Part shown: positions 60,528-64,000 of the stretch, piece by piece
Numbering within the stretch: position 1 is the stretch's first letter
Layout of the letters: each line of letters opens with the position of its first letter
NCBI RefSeq assembly: GCF_029017505.1
Contig: NZ_JAQGEI010000018.1
Coordinates: 35,596-99,595 of the forward strand
Origin: Sedimenticola hydrogenitrophicus
GTDB taxonomy: Bacteria > Pseudomonadota > Gammaproteobacteria > Chromatiales > Chromatiaceae
Direction: 5' to 3'
Length of the DNA stretch: 64,000 nt
Notes under the pieces: model-generated
Databases searched by the model: none
What the model was told of the DNA's origin: nothing
What the model saw: the letters and a program-made list of their open reading frames with translations, nothing else
Made by a program: the position numbers and the translations under genes

Positions 60528-61783
60528 ACAGGGTACTGATGGTGGCTTACCACTATCCACCCGTTCAGGTGAGCAGCGGGTTACAGCGTACATTGGCCTT
60601 CTCCAGATATCTTGGCGATTATGGTTGGTCTCCCCTGATTCTTTCGGCACATACACGCGCCTATGCCGATACCAATGACGATCAGTTAAGGGATATTCCA
60701 CAGGGGGTGCCTGTGATAAGGGCCTTTGCCCTGAACTCCAGAAAACATCTCTCCCTCGGGGGGCGCTACCTCGACCTGTTGGCACTACCCGATCCATGGT
60801 CCAGTTGGTGGTTTGGGGGCGTCTGGTCCGGGTTGCGTCTAATCCGAAAATACAGGCCGAAGGTGATATGGAGTACCTATCCGATCGCCACCTCCCATCT
60901 TATTGGCTTGACCCTGCATAAGCTCACCGGCCTGCCCTGGATAGCCGATTTTCGCGATTCAATGACAGAGCCAACCTACCCGAGAGAAGAGGCACGACGG
61001 AGGGTGTTTTTATGGATTGAAAAGAAAACGATCCAGGCCTGTTCGAAAGCGGTCTTTACTACACCCGGGGCGGTTTCGATGTATCAGAAACGTTATCCCG
61101 GAGAACCAGACGGAAAATGGCTCCAACTACCCAATGGCTACAATGAAGATATTTTCGCCGAAATAGAAACGGCGGCTATCTCGCCCTGTCTCACCGCAAG
61201 TCCACAGAAAGATACCAGGGCTGTAAAGTTGATCCACAGTGGTGTCATCTATCCTGATGAGAGGGACCCAGAGGTTTTCTTTCAGGCGTTGTCGAATCTG
61301 AAAAAGCGGCGGCTGATCGATAAACAGCGACTAAACATCATACTCAGAGCCACGGGGCATGATGAGTCGTTTCAAAAATCCCTGAATCGATTGGTGATCG
61401 ATGATATTGTCCAGATGAAGCCGCGTATACCCTATCGCCATGCCTTGAAAGAGATGTTATCAGCCGACGGGTTGATAATACTCCAGGCAGCCAATTGTAA
61501 TCATCAGGTACCTGCAAAACTCTATGAATATTTTCGAGCCCGTCGGCCGATTCTGGCGCTTACCGATGCCAGTGGGGATACCGCACATACCTTGCGAGAA
61601 GCGGGATTGTCTGATATAGCGCCCCTGGATGATGTCGGCTCAATAGAACAGGCCCTATTGCAATTTATCACCAGTATCGAAAATGGATCTGCAACGGTGG
61701 CATCGGATATCGTCATCGAAAAATATTCAAGGCGAACGTCTTCACAGAAACTTGCAGTTTGTCTTGATTCACTCACCGGGTGA
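60521..61783 (+). CDS. Glycosyltransferase, GT4-like
   Basis: A 420-residue GT-B protein starting VNRVLMVAYHYPPVQVSSGL, with the subgroup motif PWIADFRDSMTEPTYPREEA and donor-side QVPAKLYEYFRARRPILALT. It is similar in design to the enzyme at 44546. The ATG lies 7 bp inside the end of the fused hydrolase gene, so both are translated together with the ACP operon. It adds a sugar whose identity is unknown. It converges with the methyltransferase, 28 bp apart. Confidence 0.86.
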   Translation: MVNRVLMVAYHYPPVQVSSGLQRTLAFSRYLGDYGWSPLILSAHTRAYADTNDDQLRDIPQGVPVIRAFALNSRKHLSLGGRYLDLLALPDPWSSWWFGGVWSGLRLIRKYRPKVIWSTYPIATSHLIGLTLHKLTGLPWIADFRDSMTEPTYPREEARRRVFLWIEKKTIQACSKAVFTTPGAVSMYQKRYPGEPDGKWLQLPNGYNEDIFAEIETAAISPCLTASPQKDTRAVKLIHSGVIYPDERDPEVFFQALSNLKKRRLIDKQRLNIILRATGHDESFQKSLNRLVIDDIVQMKPRIPYRHALKEMLSADGLIILQAANCNHQVPAKLYEYFRARRPILALTDASGDTAHTLREAGLSDIAPLDDVGSIEQALLQFITSIENGSATVASDIVIEKYSRRTSSQKLAVCLDSLTG

Positions 61784-61811
61784 ATGGACTGCTAGCCGAC
61801 TGCCTATTCAT

Positions 61812-62636
61812 TCACTTGGCGATCTGTATAGAGAAAAAAATCCGTCCTGCCAAAAAATGGGCAATTGGTTTCAGCATGATCAAAAGCAAACGGTCAACTT
61901 TCGAAAAGGCAACAAATCGATCAGGCACAATCCGGGTAACCAAGAAATTATAGTATTTTTCAGAATTAGGTTTGTTTGAGTTCTTTACAATTTCCTCGAT
62001 ATCCAGTTCCGTTAACTTTCTTTCGTCCTGGGTGATATAAGGGGTATCAGCACCATAGATCAATCTCTGCATTTTGGGATAGAGAAATCTTTCAACAAAA
62101 GCGGATTGCCTGATTCGGTTTGTGATCGAGTGGGAGTATATTTCATTGACGATGAGTAATCCGCCGGGTTTGGCCACCCTCTTAATCTCCCTGATGGCCA
62201 AGGGTATATCGACATGGTGAAGGATGTCCCTGGCAATGATGACGTCAAAAAAATTATCTTCATACGCTAGTGATTCAGCTGCCATGTTATCAAATGTGAC
62301 GCTTAACCCTTCCCGAATTGCTAGTGCTTTCGCGATATTTAGTGAGTCAGGGCATAAGTCGAAAGCAAATACAGTTGCGCCAAGTTTCGCCAGACGCAAG
62401 GCATCATCACCAAATCCACATCCCACTACCAGTACGCGTTTTCCTTCAAGTTTCAATTTAGTGAGGTGATCATACATCTGCCAGTAGGCGTTCCACCATC
62501 GGTCAGAGGGGTGCTCCAGAACATCCCAGGAAAAGGGTTTTTTTAACAGGGCGGTATGCTGACGAGCGTATTCACGGTGATATTCAAGTTCACGTTTCTG
62601 GCGCTCGGTTAATGCAAATTCCTTTTCTTGTAACAT
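61812..62636 (-). CDS. Class I SAM-dependent methyltransferase
   Basis: A 274-residue methyltransferase with motif I VLVVGCGFGDDALRLAKLG, the acidic motif II in AFDLCPDSL and motif IV FDVIIARDILHHVDIPLAIR. The start is taken at the second ATG (62636) because GGAGGAG lies right before it; the first ATG (62648) overlaps that site. It has a C-terminal extension of about 90 residues with hydrophobic patches (LLLIMLKPIAHFLAGRIFFS), which may attach it to the membrane. Probably modifies a sugar or lipid of the polysaccharide. Confidence 0.85.
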   Translation of the reverse strand: MLQEKEFALTERQKRELEYHREYARQHTALLKKPFSWDVLEHPSDRWWNAYWQMYDHLTKLKLEGKRVLVVGCGFGDDALRLAKLGATVFAFDLCPDSLNIAKALAIREGLSVTFDNMAAESLAYEDNFFDVIIARDILHHVDIPLAIREIKRVAKPGGLLIVNEIYSHSITNRIRQSAFVERFLYPKMQRLIYGADTPYITQDERKLTELDIEEIVKNSNKPNSEKYYNFLVTRIVPDRFVAFSKVDRLLLIMLKPIAHFLAGRIFFSIQIAK

Positions 62637-63021
62637 GGACTCCTCCATGATTGGTCCTAAAATGGACCTGGCTAAAGAATTATGTTCCAGGAATTGCCTG
62701 TCTTTTGAATCCTTGGTCGAAGGCAGCGCATAGTTCTGATTAGTCCCTATTTTCTATCTTAATAATGGCAATCTATAAGCACACATATAGTTGTGATGCG
62801 TGCCTGAACTATAGTCGATCCTTGATGGATTTTCAGCGTGCCGATGGAAATAAGTGTGGGGATGTGCACACAGACTGGATGGTACTGCCGGTGAATTCCG
62901 GCTGCGGAAACAGGACGAGCGTTTAACCTGAAAATACACGGCTTTGGGTAATATTTAACGTATCTTGATGCAACTATCGGATTACGTATCCATTACATGC
63001 TTAGGGAGATTGACAAGCACT
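62637..63021. other. Intergenic region upstream of the methyltransferase
   Basis: About 385 bp with no credible gene; the frames found have no ribosome site or homology. It should carry the methyltransferase promoter on the minus strand. No repeats of the families described were found inside it; a family-B copy starts at its right edge. Confidence 0.4.
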
Positions 63022-63184
63022 GTAGCCTGGATGAAGCCCGCCCCACGAAACCCCGACAGACCCTCACCCCCGATCGGGCGGAATCCAGGACTCTGCGCTG
63101 CGTCGCCCCACGCCCCGGATTACGCCGCCGCCAGCCCCTGTGCTCAACTCCCTGTTTCGGTGGTTGCGGCTTCATCCAGGCTAC
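63022..63184 (+). repeat. Family-B repeat, inverted partner of 54627-54790
   Basis: It runs from GTAGCCTGGATGAAGCC to GGCTTCATCCAGGCTAC. The sequence closely matches the reverse complement of 54627-54790, including AGCACT directly outside the GTAGCC end. Inner arms GGCGGAATCC and CCGGATTACGCCGCC are shared with the other copies. Confidence 0.85.
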
Positions 63185-63238
63185 ACCGCTGGATAAGACC
63201 GGGAACACTACATGGCTTGGTGGCCAAAGCCACCCAAG

Positions 63239-63282
63239 GTGGGTCAGAATAAATGGCCAATAGTGGGTCAGTTTAAATGGCC
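63239..63282. mobile_element. Leftover IS21-type end (two 20-bp repeats)
   Basis: GTGGGTCAGAATAAATGGCC (63239-63258) and GTGGGTCAGTTTAAATGGCC (63263-63282) are direct repeats differing at two positions, separated by 4 bp. Tandem GTGGGTCAGTTTAAATGGCC-like units are typical of IS21-family termini. No matching istA/istB follows, so this is a remnant of a different element from the one at 63369. Confidence 0.6.
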
Positions 63283-63340
63283 ATTAACAGGTGCATCCCT
63301 GTACCACTCCTCGCGGATAATATTTTCCGCAACACAGCTG

Positions 63341-63363
63341 AGTTAGATGGGTAATCAGGTAAA
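63341..63363. repeat. Single family-C end
   Basis: AGCTGAGTTAGATGGGTAAT followed by CAGG matches the right ends of the elements at 24089-24391 and 54526-54952. No left partner was found upstream, so the element appears truncated, next to the IS21-type end that follows 6 bp later. Confidence 0.6.
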
Positions 63364-63368
63364 TGCGT

Positions 63369-63522
63369 ATTCCGGACGAACGTGACCGCCCATTCCGATT
63401 GATCGTGACCGCTCATTCCGGTCGAACGTGACCGGTGATTCCGTTTTATCGTGACCGATTTTGGCCAGCTTGCCGGAATCGGCGGTCACGATGCCGGAAA
63501 CGCCGGTCACGATCCCCGGAAT
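63369..63522. repeat. IS21-type terminal array: four direct 20-bp units, 23-bp period
   Basis: ATTCCG-N4-A-N-CGTGACCG starts at 63369, 63392, 63415 and 63438, exactly 23 bp apart. Two inverted versions (CGGTCACGATGCCGGAA at 63483 and CGGTCACGAT...CCGGAAT at 63504) follow. Multiple terminal repeats of this kind bind the IstA transposase in IS21-family elements. The istA frame starts 70 bp downstream. Confidence 0.85.
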
Positions 63523-63565
63523 CTCTCGAAAAGCACTGGAATCTTTCAACTTTTTCAGGCATAGC

Positions 63566-63589
63566 CCCCCGCATTTTCTCAAGCGGGGG
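63566..63589 (+). promoter_or_regulatory. Hairpin masking the istA ribosome site
   Basis: CCCCCGC (63566-63572) can pair with GCGGGGG (63583-63589) across a 10-nt loop. The right arm is part of the GGGGGAG ribosome site 5 nt before ATG 63595. Transcripts from outside would fold and hide the site, a known safeguard against transposase expression by read-through. Confidence 0.55.
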
Positions 63590-63594
63590 AGACG

Positions 63595-64000
63595 ATGCCG
63601 GGCAAGAGGATTCCAATGCGTAAAATTACCGAAGTACTTCGACTGAAGTTCGAGGCCAAACTCAGCCACGAGAAGATCGGCCGTGCCGTCGGCCTGTCCA
63701 AGGGGGCGGTCAACAAGTATGTGAGCCTGGCCCAGGCGCAGGGCCTGTCCTGGCCCCTGCCCGAGGGGATGGATGAGGCGGCACTGGAGGCGCGCCTGTA
63801 TCCGCCTCGAACCGCCACCACGCGTTTGGCCGAACTGGACTACCCCTCCATCCATCAGGAGCTCAAGCGCAAGGGCGTCACCCTGCAATTGCTGTGGTCG
63901 GAGTACGTGGCCGTGCACGGCGGACAGGCGTTGCGCTACAGCCAGTTCTGCCACCGTTACCGCCAATGACGCGAACGCCAGAAGCGCAGCATGCGCCAGG
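63595..64000 (+). pseudogene. istA: IS21-family transposase istA, 5' part with nonsense codon
   Basis: The frame begins MPGKRIPMRKITEVLRLKFE and continues with a helix-turn-helix (LSHEKIGRAVGLSKGAVNKY), the usual N-terminus of IstA. After 124 codons it meets TGA (63967-63969). The same frame then goes on with RERQKRSMRQ, the expected IstA sequence after a tryptophan (RYRQWRERQKRSMRQ in intact relatives). A TGG-to-TGA change therefore best explains the stop. The window ends before the DDE domain and istB. The element is probably inactive unless read-through occurs or the base is a sequencing error. Confidence 0.85.

Noticed and set aside
63369..63457. Four regularly spaced repeats resembling a small CRISPR array
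   Set aside because: The unit is 20 bp with 3-bp gaps, so there are no spacers, and it sits at the end of an IS21-type element before istA.
1..64000. tRNA, rRNA or riboswitch genes
   Set aside because: No T-loop (GGTTCGAATC-type) sequences, rRNA segments or known riboswitch cores were found on either strand by eye; a covariance-model search would settle this.

Overview
The window looks like a piece of a gammaproteobacterial chromosome. Most of the evidence is housekeeping genes with Gammaproteobacteria-like sequences: ppnN, a YebG-type SOS protein, arfB, galE, a DUF3334 protein, PPK2 and a complete exosortase-A locus. The set would fit a Chromatiales/Sedimenticola/Thiodiazotropha-like bacterium, but that placement is inference. 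No rRNA, tRNA or CRISPR array was seen. Base composition is GC-rich in 1-39 kb and 58-62 kb and visibly AT-richer at about 40.6-54 kb.

Layout. (1) 0-17 kb, ordinary genes: the end of a GGDEF protein, ppnN, a CoxE/MoxR pair, yebG-like, an SpmA/SpmB-like membrane protein, arfB, ppk2, two EamA transporters, a MocR-type regulator with an unknown partner, a DUF3334 protein, a phosphoribosyltransferase, an alpha/beta hydrolase and galE. (2) 17-20.6 kb, an 'HPr-rel-A' cassette: a PqqD-like protein, an HprK-related kinase and a nucleotidyltransferase. It converges with a Tat-like secreted protein. (3) 21.5-27.2 kb, an envelope transport module: a LolA-like periplasmic protein, an outer-membrane barrel and an RND exporter with an N-terminal PAS domain. 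(4) 27.6-44.5 kb, the exosortase A (XrtA/PEP-CTERM) exopolysaccharide operon: export lipoprotein, chain-length protein, tyrosine kinase, outer-membrane protein, WecB, deacetylase, FemAB-like protein, glycosyltransferase, XrtA-EpsI, amidotransferase, further glycosyltransferases and an O-ligase. (5) 44.5-62.6 kb, variable glycan genes on both strands: glycosyltransferases, a deacetylase, acyltransferases, methyltransferases, a flippase, a second asparagine-synthase-like protein without the glutaminase cysteine, an acyl carrier protein and a fused exosortase-associated hydrolase. (6) 63-64 kb, IS21-type ends and an istA gene broken by an in-frame stop.

The genes of parts 4 and 5 would together make, modify, flip, polymerise and export a surface polysaccharide and process PEP-CTERM proteins. 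No PEP-CTERM substrate and no PrsK/PrsR regulator is in the window, and the ATPase usually found next to the outer-membrane protein is absent.

The most striking DNA-level feature is the density of small palindromic, transposase-free elements. One family (three copies plus fragments, and a related element) has GGGCTCGCGCAA-type ends and 3-bp TTA/TAA duplications; one copy inserted exactly at a stop codon. A second type inserted with a perfect 9-bp duplication whose last base is the A of the next gene's ATG. Two nearly identical 163-bp repeats lie inverted 8.2 kb apart around the last glycan genes. The best candidate for undescribed biology is the HPr-rel-A cassette with its adjacent secreted protein, whose parts resemble the tailoring enzymes of lasso-peptide clusters.
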